DNA of 64,000 nt from Sporomusa termitida (GTDB lineage: Bacteria > Bacillota > Negativicutes > Sporomusales > Sporomusaceae): the NCBI RefSeq assembly GCF_007641255.1, contig NZ_CP036259.1, positions 1,798,001-1,862,000 on the forward strand, given 5' to 3'. Each line of letters starts with the position of its first letter. The first letter of the stretch is position 1. Both the position numbers and the translations under genes were made by a program. Below are positions 7,264 through 15,111 of this stretch, piece after piece. The notes under the pieces are model-generated. The model saw only the letters and a list, made by a program, of their open reading frames with translations, searched no databases and had not been told where the DNA came from.

Positions 7264-7486
7264 AGCTGTTTAAATTTATTAAAGTTTATATAACCTTAAC
7301 AAAAAAATGCAGGAATTGTAAATTGTCAGGCGAATATACTTTAATAAAAAATCTGCAACCTTGTTGTTATCAGCATAACGGAGCAATGAATTCTGGTCTG
7401 TATTTGGGCACTTAGACCAGGGGGAGCGAGTAGTGCAACCGGCCGCAAAAATAGTTATATTTTGCTTGGCCGGTTGTTTTCATTTT
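7264..7486 (+). ncRNA. Candidate iron-responsive small RNA or attenuated pilus leader
   Basis: From the predicted start after the Fur-box promoter to the terminator there is no convincing gene in about 220 bases. Two hairpins can be drawn: CTGGTCT (7393-7399) with AGACCAG (7414-7420), and the long terminator hairpin at 7436-7476. A nine-codon frame starting at ATG 7387 behind CGGAG could be a leader peptide. Two readings are open: a small RNA repressed by Fur when iron is plentiful, like RyhB or FsrA, or a leader whose terminator controls read-through into pilB. I recognise no known riboswitch consensus. Together with the promoter and terminator this accounts for the whole 7232-7556 gap. Confidence 0.4.
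7436..7486 (+). terminator. Strong intrinsic terminator before pilB
   Basis: CAACCGGCC (7436-7444) pairs with GGCCGGTTG (7468-7476). An inner GCAAAA / TTTTGC stem continues the helix after a two-base bulge. TTTTCATTTTTT follows. It separates the Fur-box promoter from pilB by a complete terminator. Confidence 0.8.
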
Positions 7487-7556
7487 TTCCTACACCACCT
7501 CAGCCACTGGGAGCAAAATTAGTTTTTTGCGGACTATAAAATAATGGAGCGCATAT

Positions 7557-9233
7557 ATGTTAAACAACCGCAAACGGTTAGGTGATCTGCTGATTGAAGC
7601 CGGCCTGATCTCCCGGGAGCAACTGGACAAAGCCCTGACTGTGCAAAAGCAAACCGGCGAGCGGCTGGGGAAGGTCCTCATTAATCTGGGTTACATAACA
7701 GAAAACAATATTATCGAGGTCCTGGAATTTCAGCTCGGTGTGCCGCATGTGGAGCTTGCCGGTATGGCTCTGGCCCGCGAAATTGTGGCGACCATTCCGG
7801 TTGCTTTGGCTGAACGCTATCAGATTATCCCGGTAAAAAAAGAGGGGCATAGACTTACACTGGCAATGGTTGATCCGACTAATTTTTTTGCCATTGACGA
7901 TGTCCGGATGGCATCCGGGTGTGAGGTCGAACCGGTTATTGCTGCGGAGCGGGAGATTATGCGGGCCATCAGTCAATACTATGGGGTTAATGACTTAGTC
8001 GAAAAAGCAGTTAATCAGTTAAAGCCGGATGAAGCTGCGCCTATGGCCCAGGTCCAAACCGCTGATGACGCGCCGATTATCGGCATCGTTAACTCGCTGT
8101 TCAGCCAGGCGGTGCGGGAACGGGCCAGCGATATCCACCTGGAACCGCAGGAAAAAACACTGCGGGTCCGGTTCCGGATTGACGGGGTGCTCCGGGAAGT
8201 GGCGTCCTTTACCCGCGATATCCAGGCCGCCATTGTGTCCCGGATCAAGATTACCGGCGGCATGGATATCTCCGAAAGGCGCCTGCCCCAGGATGGCCGG
8301 ATCAAGATTACCGAAGCCGGCCGTGATATTGATATCCGGGTATCGACCTTGCCGACCATTCTGGGCGAAAAGGTGGTTATGCGGATTCTCGACAAGCAGA
8401 CTGTCATCCTGGATGTCGGCAAGCTGGGGTTTGCCCCTGATAACCTGCAGACCTTCCGCCGCCTGTACACCCAGGCTTACGGCATGATTCTGGTCACCGG
8501 CCCAACCGGATCAGGCAAAACGACAACCCTCTACTCAACCCTGGGAGAAATTAACACCATCAGCAAGAATACAATTACGGTGGAAGATCCTGTTGAATAC
8601 CGTTTGGACGGTATCAACCAGGTCCAGGTCAATCCCCGGGCCGGCCTGACCTTTGCCCTGGGCTTGCGGTCTATATTGCGTCAGGACCCGAATATTGTGA
8701 TGGTCGGCGAAATCCGGGACACGGAAACCGCCGATATCGCTATTCGGGCGGCGCTGACCGGTCATCTGGTGTTAAGCACCCTGCATACCAACGATGCCCC
8801 GGGGGCGATTACGCGGCTGATCGATATGGGGGTCGAGCCTTTTCTGGCCGCTTCCTCCATCCTGGGCGTACTGGCCCAGCGTTTAGTCCGGTGCATCTGC
8901 CCGGAATGCAAAACCAGCTATACACCGGCGGCTGACTCCCTGGAACGGCTGTTTCTCGGCCTGGCCCCGGACCAGCCCTTATGCCTGCAGCGGGGCACAG
9001 GCTGCGCAGCCTGCGGCTTTACCGGCTACAAGGGCCGGATGGGGATTCATGAGGTCATGCCGGTGACATCAGTCATCAGAGAATTGATTACCAGGCGGGC
9101 CTCGGCCGATGAAATTGCGCTGGCCGCCAAAAGCCAGGGGATGCTGTCGATGCGTCAGGATGGGATCGGGAAAGCGCTGGCCGGCCTCACCACGGTGGAA
9201 GAGGTCATGCGGGTGGCCTATGCCGGTCTGTAG
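7557..9233 (+). CDS. pilB: Type IV pilus extension ATPase PilB, 558 aa
   Basis: PilB is the cytoplasmic hexameric ATPase that drives pilin polymerisation at the inner-membrane platform PilC. The N-terminus carries an MshEN domain with two RLG-x3-I repeats (RLGDLLIEAG at residues 5-14, RLGKVLINLG about 30 later), a known cyclic-di-GMP binding fold. Walker A is GPTGSGKT at residues 315-322. A zinc tetracysteine typical of extension ATPases is at Cys446/448/451 and Cys483/486. ATG 7557 follows AATGGAG. It is the first gene of the pilus operon and follows a strong terminator and a Fur-box promoter, so expression may be conditional. Confidence 0.95.
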   Translation: MLNNRKRLGDLLIEAGLISREQLDKALTVQKQTGERLGKVLINLGYITENNIIEVLEFQLGVPHVELAGMALAREIVATIPVALAERYQIIPVKKEGHRLTLAMVDPTNFFAIDDVRMASGCEVEPVIAAEREIMRAISQYYGVNDLVEKAVNQLKPDEAAPMAQVQTADDAPIIGIVNSLFSQAVRERASDIHLEPQEKTLRVRFRIDGVLREVASFTRDIQAAIVSRIKITGGMDISERRLPQDGRIKITEAGRDIDIRVSTLPTILGEKVVMRILDKQTVILDVGKLGFAPDNLQTFRRLYTQAYGMILVTGPTGSGKTTTLYSTLGEINTISKNTITVEDPVEYRLDGINQVQVNPRAGLTFALGLRSILRQDPNIVMVGEIRDTETADIAIRAALTGHLVLSTLHTNDAPGAITRLIDMGVEPFLAASSILGVLAQRLVRCICPECKTSYTPAADSLERLFLGLAPDQPLCLQRGTGCAACGFTGYKGRMGIHEVMPVTSVIRELITRRASADEIALAAKSQGMLSMRQDGIGKALAGLTTVEEVMRVAYAGL

Positions 9234-9287
9234 CGCGGTTACTTCAAATGTAAGCAGTCATTGCCGTAGATAATGGAGGATACCTTG

Positions 9288-10340
9288 ATGATGGAAGCAC
9301 TACTGAGGGCCGCAGTTGAGAAACGAGCCTCTGATGTACATATTACAGTCGGCGTACCGCCCGTGCTGCGCCTTAATGGCAGCCTGGTCCGGACTGATGC
9401 GGCACCGTTAACGGTGCAGGATACCCGGACAATGCTGGAGGCCATTGCCTCGCCGGAACAGCAGGAGAAATTCTGGCAGACCGGTGAGCTTGATTTTTCC
9501 TTTGCCATCCCCGGCCTGAGCCGGTTCCGGGTAAACGCATTCCGGCAGCGGGGCTCGGCCGCCATTGCTATCCGGGTGGTAAATGAGCGGATCGCGACCC
9601 TTGATGAGCTGGGCCATCCGGAGATATTAAAAACCCTGGCCCGTATGCCGCGGGGCCTCGTACTGGTCACCGGACCGACCGGCAGCGGCAAGTCCACTAC
9701 CCTGGCGGCAATGATTGACCTTGTCAACAACGAACGGGCCTGCCATGTGCTGACCCTGGAGGATCCGATCGAATACCTGCACAAACACAAAAAATGTATT
9801 GTTAATCAGCGCGAGATCCATGCCGACAGCAAATCCTTCGCCAATGCGCTGCGGGCCGCCCTGCGGGAAGACCCGGATGTCATCCTGGTGGGGGAGATGC
9901 GCGATGTTGAGACCATTGGCATCGCCGTTACCGCTGCCGAAACGGGCCATCTGGTTTTTGCCACCCTGCACACCTGTGATGCCGCCCAAACGATCGACCG
10001 GATCATTGACGTCTTTCCGCCCCATCAGCAGCAGCAAATCCGGATCCAGCTGTCGCTGACCCTGCAGGGCATTGTCTCCCAGCAGCTGTTGCCCCGCCTG
10101 GACGGCAACGGACGGATTGTGGCCCATGAACTGTTGATGGTGACCCCGGCTGTGCGCAATCTGATCCGGGAGGGGAAAACCCATCAAATCGCCTCTGTCA
10201 TCCAGACCGGCGCCAGGTTTGGCATGCAGGCGATGGATTTCTCATTGCGGGACCTGTTCCGGCGGGGGATTATCAGTTATGAAGATGCCCTGGAACGGTC
10301 CATGAACCCGGAGAACTTTATCCGTTTGGCCAACAGCTGA
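9288..10340 (+). CDS. pilT: Type IV pilus retraction ATPase PilT, 350 aa
   Basis: PilT depolymerises pili, giving twitching motility and DNA uptake. The N-terminal PAS-like region has KRASDVHITVG, Walker A GPTGSGKST starts at residue 129, and the AIRAxxAxxx-like segment and His-rich LHTCDA follow. It lacks the zinc tetracysteine of PilB, as expected. ATG 9288 is chosen because GGAGGA (9275-9280) lies 7 bases upstream; the earlier ATG at 9273 overlaps that site. It follows pilB by about 54 bases and precedes pilC by 14, so all three are probably one transcript. Confidence 0.95.
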   Translation: MMEALLRAAVEKRASDVHITVGVPPVLRLNGSLVRTDAAPLTVQDTRTMLEAIASPEQQEKFWQTGELDFSFAIPGLSRFRVNAFRQRGSAAIAIRVVNERIATLDELGHPEILKTLARMPRGLVLVTGPTGSGKSTTLAAMIDLVNNERACHVLTLEDPIEYLHKHKKCIVNQREIHADSKSFANALRAALREDPDVILVGEMRDVETIGIAVTAAETGHLVFATLHTCDAAQTIDRIIDVFPPHQQQQIRIQLSLTLQGIVSQQLLPRLDGNGRIVAHELLMVTPAVRNLIREGKTHQIASVIQTGARFGMQAMDFSLRDLFRRGIISYEDALERSMNPENFIRLANS

Positions 10341-10354
10341 CAAGGAGATGACGA

Positions 10355-11575
10355 ATGGCCAAAACCTACGAATATAAAGCCAAAGACCGCAGCGGCCAGC
10401 TGCATAGCGGCAGTATCCTGGCTGACAGCGAGATGGCGGTCGCTCTCCATTGCCGGGAAAAAGGCTATTTCGTTTTGGAGATCAAGGAACAGGGCCGGCC
10501 GGGCGGTACCTTAGGGGCCATTGCCGACAGCTTCCAGACGGTGAAAATTAGGGATCTGGCCATGGTTTGCCGCCAGTTTGCCACCATGGTGGATGCCGGT
10601 TTGTCGCTGGTAGCCTGCCTGAGTGTCCTGATTGATCAGACCGCCAATACGCGTATCAAAGCCGCCCTGCAGAGTGTTTATAAAAAGGTAAAAGAGGGCG
10701 AGACCTTTTCCCGCGCCCTGGCCGAACACCCCCGGATCTTTCCCACCATCATGGTGAATATGGTGGAGGCCGGCGAAGTGGGCGGGGTGCTTGACGATAT
10801 ATTAAACCGGCTGGCAACCCACTTTGAGAAAGAGCATAAACTGAATGAGAAGGTCAAGTCGGCCATGACCTATCCGGCGGTTGTCATTACGCTGGCTGTC
10901 TTGTGTGTGGTATTTATTCTTACCTTTGTCATGCCGACCTTTTTAAGCCTGTTTGCCGGCATTAAGGTGGAGCTGCCCTGGCCGACCAGGCTGCTGCTGG
11001 CGGTAAGTGACTTTTTGAAGAATTACTGGTGGCTGGTGTTGCTGGAATTGAGTTGTTTGCTCATTGCCTTAAAAGTCGCCTATACCAAGGAAGGCACCCG
11101 CAAGCAGCTTGACCGGCTGATTTTGAGACTGCCGATCGCCGGCCCGCTGGCCAGAAAGATTGCCATTGCCCGGTTCAGCCGCACCCTGAGTACCCTGGTG
11201 CGCGGCGGTGTGCCGATCATTACGGCCCTGGATGTGGTTAAAAAGACGATTGGCAATTTGAGCATGACCGATGCGCTGTCCAAGGCCCAGGTTAGTGTGC
11301 AGGAAGGCGTGGGCCTGGCCTCGACCCTGGGCTCAAGCAAGATCTTTACGCCCATGGTAATCCACATGGTGGCGATTGGCGAAGAAAGCGGCGCCCTGGA
11401 CAAAATGCTGGAAAAGGTAGCTGACTTTTATGAGAGTGAGGTCGAGGACACGGTCAGTCGTTTAAGCAGTATTATGGAGCCGGTGATTGTCGGGATATTG
11501 GGAGTGGTGATAGGGTTTATTGTTATTTCGGTGGTATTGCCGCTCTTTGATGTTATAACCAATATGGGGCGCTAA
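10355..11575 (+). CDS. pilC: Type IV pilus inner-membrane platform protein PilC, 406 aa
   Basis: A GspF/PilC family protein: two repeated cytoplasmic four-helix domains, each followed by membrane spans. Repeat one contains FATMVDAGLSLVACL and repeat two FSRTLSTLVRGGVPI, the duplicated signature of the family. Hydrophobic spans are near residues 170-195, 215-240 and 375-400. PilC connects the ATPases to the growing pilus. Start ATG 10355 follows AAGGAGATG. The last 100 bases become less GC-rich, just before the AT-rich pilin gene. Confidence 0.95.
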   Translation: MAKTYEYKAKDRSGQLHSGSILADSEMAVALHCREKGYFVLEIKEQGRPGGTLGAIADSFQTVKIRDLAMVCRQFATMVDAGLSLVACLSVLIDQTANTRIKAALQSVYKKVKEGETFSRALAEHPRIFPTIMVNMVEAGEVGGVLDDILNRLATHFEKEHKLNEKVKSAMTYPAVVITLAVLCVVFILTFVMPTFLSLFAGIKVELPWPTRLLLAVSDFLKNYWWLVLLELSCLLIALKVAYTKEGTRKQLDRLILRLPIAGPLARKIAIARFSRTLSTLVRGGVPIITALDVVKKTIGNLSMTDALSKAQVSVQEGVGLASTLGSSKIFTPMVIHMVAIGEESGALDKMLEKVADFYESEVEDTVSRLSSIMEPVIVGILGVVIGFIVISVVLPLFDVITNMGR

Positions 11576-11608
11576 CTACAGTTTTCTTTGAGAAAGGAGG
11601 TGAAAACT

Positions 11609-12025
11609 ATGTTTCAAAATATTAGAAAGCGTATGGGGAATCAAAAAGGGTTTACACTGGTGGAACTTTTGGTAGTAATTTCGATTTTAGGCATTTTGGC
11701 AGCTATCGCCGTACCTAAATTTGCTGACTCAACAACAGCTGCAAATACGGCAAAAGCAGCAGCTGACCTTCGTATACTTGATAGTGCTATAGCAATGTAT
11801 CAAGCACAGAATGGTACCGATCCGACTGCTATTGATGGTGACGCTGGTTCAACGACATTAGTTGGTGACGGACTATTGGCAGCTTCACCAGCACCACCTA
11901 CAGGACGCGCATTTGTTAATGGTACTGCAGCAAATATTACTGCTACTGCTTATGTACTTACAGGTACTGGAGCTGCGATGAGGGCTACTCTAGATGGTAA
12001 TAATTCGGAGGACTTCAACAGATAA
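11609..12025 (+). CDS. pilA: Major type IV pilin-like protein, 138 aa
   Basis: The prepilin has a short basic leader ending QKG, cleaved before FTLVELLVVISILGILAAIA, with the conserved Glu5 of the mature protein. The exposed part is short, rich in Ala, Thr, Gly and Asn, and cysteine-free. ATG 11609 is chosen because AAAGGAGGTG is 7 bases upstream. Base use changes sharply here: the pilin and the first two thirds of pilD are AT-rich while the rest of the operon is GC-rich. A 20-bp hairpin follows, which should leave the pilin as the most abundant transcript. It is called major pilin because it has the best ribosome-binding site and lies next to pilC. Confidence 0.88.
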   Translation: MFQNIRKRMGNQKGFTLVELLVVISILGILAAIAVPKFADSTTAANTAKAAADLRILDSAIAMYQAQNGTDPTAIDGDAGSTTLVGDGLLAASPAPPTGRAFVNGTAANITATAYVLTGTGAAMRATLDGNNSEDFNR

Positions 12026-12035
12026 AGCTGGTAAC

Positions 12036-12084
12036 AAGATATATTTAACTAGGACTGTTTGTCCTAGTTAAATATATCTTTTAG
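12036..12084 (+). terminator. Long hairpin terminator after pilA
   Basis: A perfect 20-bp stem (12036-12055 with 12061-12080) closes on a TGTTT loop, begins 11 bases after the pilin stop and runs into TTTTAG. Partial termination here would give high pilin and lower downstream expression. The stem could also protect the pilin mRNA end. Confidence 0.75.
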
Positions 12085-12156
12085 TGCTGGACAGTTATAA
12101 ATAACATTAATAAGGAGAAGGTACACATATTTCGATGTTGTGCTAGTTAGCAATAT

Positions 12157-12909
12157 ATGCTAGAAATTTGTCTAATTCTATCAATTTTAGGTTTCGGCCT
12201 AATAATTGGTAGTTTTATCAATGTATGCATTTTGAGGATACCCAAGAATGAGTCTATTATATTTCCAGGTTCACATTGTGTAATTTGTAAGACTCCTTTA
12301 AAAGTAATGGATTTAATTCCAATAATTAGTTATGCCTTATTACTAGGACGATGTAGGTATTGCGGATCTTGTATATCTGTTCGATATCCAGTAGTCGAAT
12401 TATTAACTGCTCTTATTCTATTGATTTCTTTTTTAGTGGCTCCTTTAGAAAAACTGATGGAAGTATTAATGTTTGTTGTATTTTTGCTTGTGATTTCAAT
12501 AATTGATTATGATTATCAGCTTATTTTAGATAAAATTCTTATATGGTTTGCTATTGCAGGCGTAATATTTAATACACTAATTAATAATACAATAGTGCTA
12601 GATATACTTTGGGGAAGTGTAGCGGGCGGCGCCATCCTCTTCCTTATCGCCCTCCTCACCAAAGGCGGCATGGGCGGTGGCGACATCAAATTTATGGCTG
12701 CCCTCGGTCTATGGCTTGGCCTCAAACTAACCCTGCTGACCTTATTTCTGTCCTTTGTCATTGGCGGCATCGGCAGCCTGCTGCTACTGGCCCTTAAGAT
12801 CAAAGGCCGTAAGGACTTTATCCCCTTCGGCCCGTTTATCGCTGTGGCGGCGTTTATCAGTATGCTGTACGGCCATGAAATCATCACCTGGTATCTGAGC
12901 CTGCTGTAG
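12157..12909 (+). CDS. pilD: Prepilin peptidase and N-methyltransferase PilD, 250 aa
   Basis: PilD (peptidase family A24) removes prepilin leaders and methylates the new N-terminus. Two CxxC pairs in the cytoplasmic loop are at Cys41/44 and Cys66/69. The two catalytic Asp are in IIDYDYQ and in the GxGD motif of MGGGDIKF. About eight hydrophobic spans are visible. The ribosome-binding site before ATG 12157 is poor, so the exact start is not certain. The gene is mosaic: 12157 to about 12612 is very AT-rich (18 G/C of 60 in 12181-12240), then base use jumps (35 of 60 in 12661-12720) without breaking the frame. Confidence 0.92.
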   Translation: MLEICLILSILGFGLIIGSFINVCILRIPKNESIIFPGSHCVICKTPLKVMDLIPIISYALLLGRCRYCGSCISVRYPVVELLTALILLISFLVAPLEKLMEVLMFVVFLLVISIIDYDYQLILDKILIWFAIAGVIFNTLINNTIVLDILWGSVAGGAILFLIALLTKGGMGGGDIKFMAALGLWLGLKLTLLTLFLSFVIGGIGSLLLLALKIKGRKDFIPFGPFIAVAAFISMLYGHEIITWYLSLL

Positions 12910-12942
12910 TACAGGCTGTTATTTGCTGTTGCGAGGTGTAAT

Positions 12943-13398
12943 ATGCAACAGGGCTTTACTTTGATAGAACTCCTGGTTACCATGGCCATTATCGGCATTT
13001 TAGCCGGTCTGGCCGTACCAATGCTGGCCGATGCCGTGGCCACCCTGGAACTGCATATCTTTGTCAACAACCTGGCCGCCGATATCCGGGGCCTGCAGCA
13101 GCTGGGCGTTAATGCCAACGGTACGCAAGCTATTTATACGCTATACTGGACTGGCGGCAGTAGCAAGCCGCAATATAATCTGCACAACCGGGAAAAAGCC
13201 ATTAAGATTGTTGATTTTCCCGCCTCGGTTGCAGTGACCGGTGATCCGAAAGCAATCCGCTATGCCATCACCGGCTCACCGTCATCCGGGGCTCAGACTA
13301 TTGAATTTCGCAGTAAACGGACCGGTGAGTACCTGTATGTCGTCATTGCCCCTGTGACCGGGCGGGTGCGGGTCTGTGACGCCGCCGGTCTGGAATGA
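12943..13398 (+). CDS. Type IV pilus pseudopilin, GspH-like, 151 aa
   Basis: The leader is only four residues (MQQG) before FTLIELLVTMAIIGILAGLA, a class III signal with Glu5. The next segment, with LELHIFVNNLAADIRGLQQLG, resembles the long helix and first strands of GspH/FimT minor pseudopilins, which prime pilus assembly. It starts 34 bases after pilD. It is the first of four pseudopilin-type genes, 12943-14824, all GC-rich and in tight order, probably one transcript. Confidence 0.82.
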   Translation: MQQGFTLIELLVTMAIIGILAGLAVPMLADAVATLELHIFVNNLAADIRGLQQLGVNANGTQAIYTLYWTGGSSKPQYNLHNREKAIKIVDFPASVAVTGDPKAIRYAITGSPSSGAQTIEFRSKRTGEYLYVVIAPVTGRVRVCDAAGLE

Positions 13399-13426
13399 AA
13401 ACGTACAGCCTGGGGAGGGGGGGGCA

Positions 13427-13843
13427 ATGGGGCGGAACCGGCAGGGTGAGCGGGGTTATCTGCTGCTGGAGGCAGTTATGGCAATTTTTATCGTGCTTAT
13501 AACGCTGGCGGTTGCCGCTCTGCTGCCCCAGGCGCTGAAGGTGATGGCGGCTGCCGGCCACTATACGGCCGCCACGGCATTGGCTCAGGAACAGATGGAG
13601 CTGCTTAAAAGTCATGACGACCTGTTTTGGGCTACTGTCGCGTTTCCTTACCAGACAGGCCCGGCCTCGATTCCCGGGACTGATTACTGTCAGACGGCAA
13701 GGGCTGAAATCAGCCCCCTTGATCCGGAGTATCCGAGCAAACAGCGTATCATCAAGCTAACCGTTTCTGTGGGCCGGCCAGGTGCTGAACAGGTCACCCT
13801 GATATCCTATACCTTACAGGCGGTACAGCAGTTTCTGCCATAA
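13427..13843 (+). CDS. PilV-like minor pseudopilin, 138 aa
   Basis: The leader MGRNRQGERG is cut before YLLLEAVMAIFIVLITLAVAA, a variant prepilin signal with Tyr at position 1 and Glu5 kept. A run LAQEQMELLKSHDD follows the helix, as in PilV/GspI-like minor pseudopilins. ATG 13427 is chosen over an upstream in-frame start because the ribosome-binding site GGGGAGG lies directly ahead. That site contains eight consecutive G bases (13417-13424), a slippage-prone tract that could alter spacing. The gene starts 28 bases after its neighbour. Confidence 0.8.
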   Translation: MGRNRQGERGYLLLEAVMAIFIVLITLAVAALLPQALKVMAAAGHYTAATALAQEQMELLKSHDDLFWATVAFPYQTGPASIPGTDYCQTARAEISPLDPEYPSKQRIIKLTVSVGRPGAEQVTLISYTLQAVQQFLP

Positions 13844-13853
13844 CGGAGGGATT

Positions 13854-14408
13854 ATGAAACGCTATTGGACTGGCCGGCAGGGTCTGACCCTGGCCGAGCT
13901 AGTGGCTGGTCTGACAATTTTTTTGATCCTGCTGGCGGCCATCGGGCCGCTGTTGTCAACCGCAAGCCAGGCCTGGCGGACCGGCCGTTCCCAGGCTGAA
14001 CTCCAGCAAACCGCCCGGTTGGCGCTGGAGCGGCTCAGCCACAGCATCCGGTATGCGCAAACCGTCACTGTCGCCGATAATGGCGGCAGCCTGGTGCTAA
14101 AGGACGGGGATGGCAGCAGCCTGATCTTCAGCGTCAGCCCTGATACGCGGGCGCTGTGTATGACCATGGGCGACGGTACGCCCCAGCCGCTGGCCGGCGA
14201 CGGCCTTAGTAAAAGGGCCGGCCGGGTGGTGGTTATCGCTAACCCGGGGCAGCAACCGCGTTTTACGGTTGAGGCTGTTACCCTGCGGGCTAACAATGGA
14301 CAAGCCCTGTATATGGTTAAGCGGGTGGCGATTATGATTACCGTACAGGACCGCGAGACAGGGCTTCAATATACCCTGCGGTCGGCAGTGATGGCTCAAA
14401 ACTCGTAA
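13854..14408 (+). CDS. PilW-like minor pseudopilin, 184 aa
   Basis: A class III signal MKRYWTGRQG precedes LTLAELVAGLTIFLILLAAIG. The RSQAELQQTARLALERLSHSIR segment after the membrane helix is typical of PilW/GspJ pseudopilins, which sit at the pilus tip complex. Start ATG 13854 follows CGGAGGG by 5 bases and lies 10 bases after the previous stop. It has a paralog of the same class on the minus strand at 23584-24132. Confidence 0.82.
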   Translation: MKRYWTGRQGLTLAELVAGLTIFLILLAAIGPLLSTASQAWRTGRSQAELQQTARLALERLSHSIRYAQTVTVADNGGSLVLKDGDGSSLIFSVSPDTRALCMTMGDGTPQPLAGDGLSKRAGRVVVIANPGQQPRFTVEAVTLRANNGQALYMVKRVAIMITVQDRETGLQYTLRSAVMAQNS

Positions 14409-14422
14409 TAAGAGGTGTCCCG

Positions 14423-14824
14423 ATGTTTTATGTACAAACACGGGTAGCCAGCCAGTCCGGGTCGAGTGCTCTCCTGGCGTTAATGGCACTGCTGCTGCTG
14501 AGTCTATGGGGCTGGGGCCTGATTACGCTTAGTCTGACTGAGCTTAGTATGGCCGCAAGCTACCGTGACGGCACTGCGGCTTTATATTTAGCGGAGGCAG
14601 GAGCCAAACGGGCTCTTGTCGAATTACACTACAACCCTGACTGGCAGCCCCGCAATCCCTATTTTGAGGGCCGGGGCAGCTATTCGCTGGCAATTACGGC
14701 CGGTACGCCCATCCGGATTGAAGCAACCGGCACTGTTCACAGGTCTGTGCGGAAGGTTGTACTAAAGGTTGTTAGGAACGCCGAGGGTGCGGGTCTTATA
14801 ATTATCTCCTGGAATTATCATTAA
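14423..14824 (+). CDS. PilX-like pilus assembly protein, 133 aa
   Basis: The N-terminus is a hydrophobic helix (SALLALMALLLLSLWGWGLI) followed by SLTELSMAASYRDGTAALYLAEAGAKRAL, the hallmark of PilX/GspK-like pilus proteins. The cleavage site is degenerate (QSGSSALLALMA) as is usual in this class. The exposed part is a small beta domain ending in VHRSVRKVVLKVV. It follows the PilW-like gene by 14 bases. The same AEAGA motif recurs in the much longer protein at 22237-23571. Confidence 0.75.
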   Translation: MFYVQTRVASQSGSSALLALMALLLLSLWGWGLITLSLTELSMAASYRDGTAALYLAEAGAKRALVELHYNPDWQPRNPYFEGRGSYSLAITAGTPIRIEATGTVHRSVRKVVLKVVRNAEGAGLIIISWNYH

Positions 14825-14838
14825 TTAGGAGGCAGCAT

Positions 14839-15111
14839 ATGCAAATAAGAAATTTTATGGAGGATCTGGTCTGGCAGCGGCTGGACGAGGTGCTGACCCG
14901 CCATCCGAAGGCCTGCGGCTGTGAGAAATGCCGCTATGATATTGCGGCCCTGGCCCTAAACTTTTTGCCGCCGCGCTATGTGGTTACCGATCAGGGCGAG
15001 ACCTACACCCGGATCAAGGGGCTTGAGCAGCAGTTTAATGTTGATATTATTACCGCCCTCTCCCATGCCATTCAGATTGTCTGCCAGCAGCCCCACCACG
15101 ATGAAGGCTAA
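14839..15111 (+). CDS. comFB: ComFB-family protein, 90 aa
   Basis: Named after the Bacillus late competence gene comFB, this small family has a helical fold and a short Cys cluster, here CGCEKC at residues 26-31 followed by YDIAALALNFLPPRYV. Some homologs have been reported to bind cyclic dinucleotides, including cyclic-di-GMP; whether this one does is not known. The ribosome-binding site TAGGAGG is strong, and the end overlaps pilM by 11 bases. Its place between pseudopilins and pilM, in an operon whose PilB also has an MshEN domain, suggests it tunes pilus assembly. Confidence 0.88.
   Translation: MQIRNFMEDLVWQRLDEVLTRHPKACGCEKCRYDIAALALNFLPPRYVVTDQGETYTRIKGLEQQFNVDIITALSHAIQIVCQQPHHDEG

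Noticed and set aside
7433-7522. 29-codon frame from GTG 7433 with a lipobox-like CLAGC
   Set aside because: It lies entirely over the terminator hairpin, and the apparent motif comes from the stem sequence.
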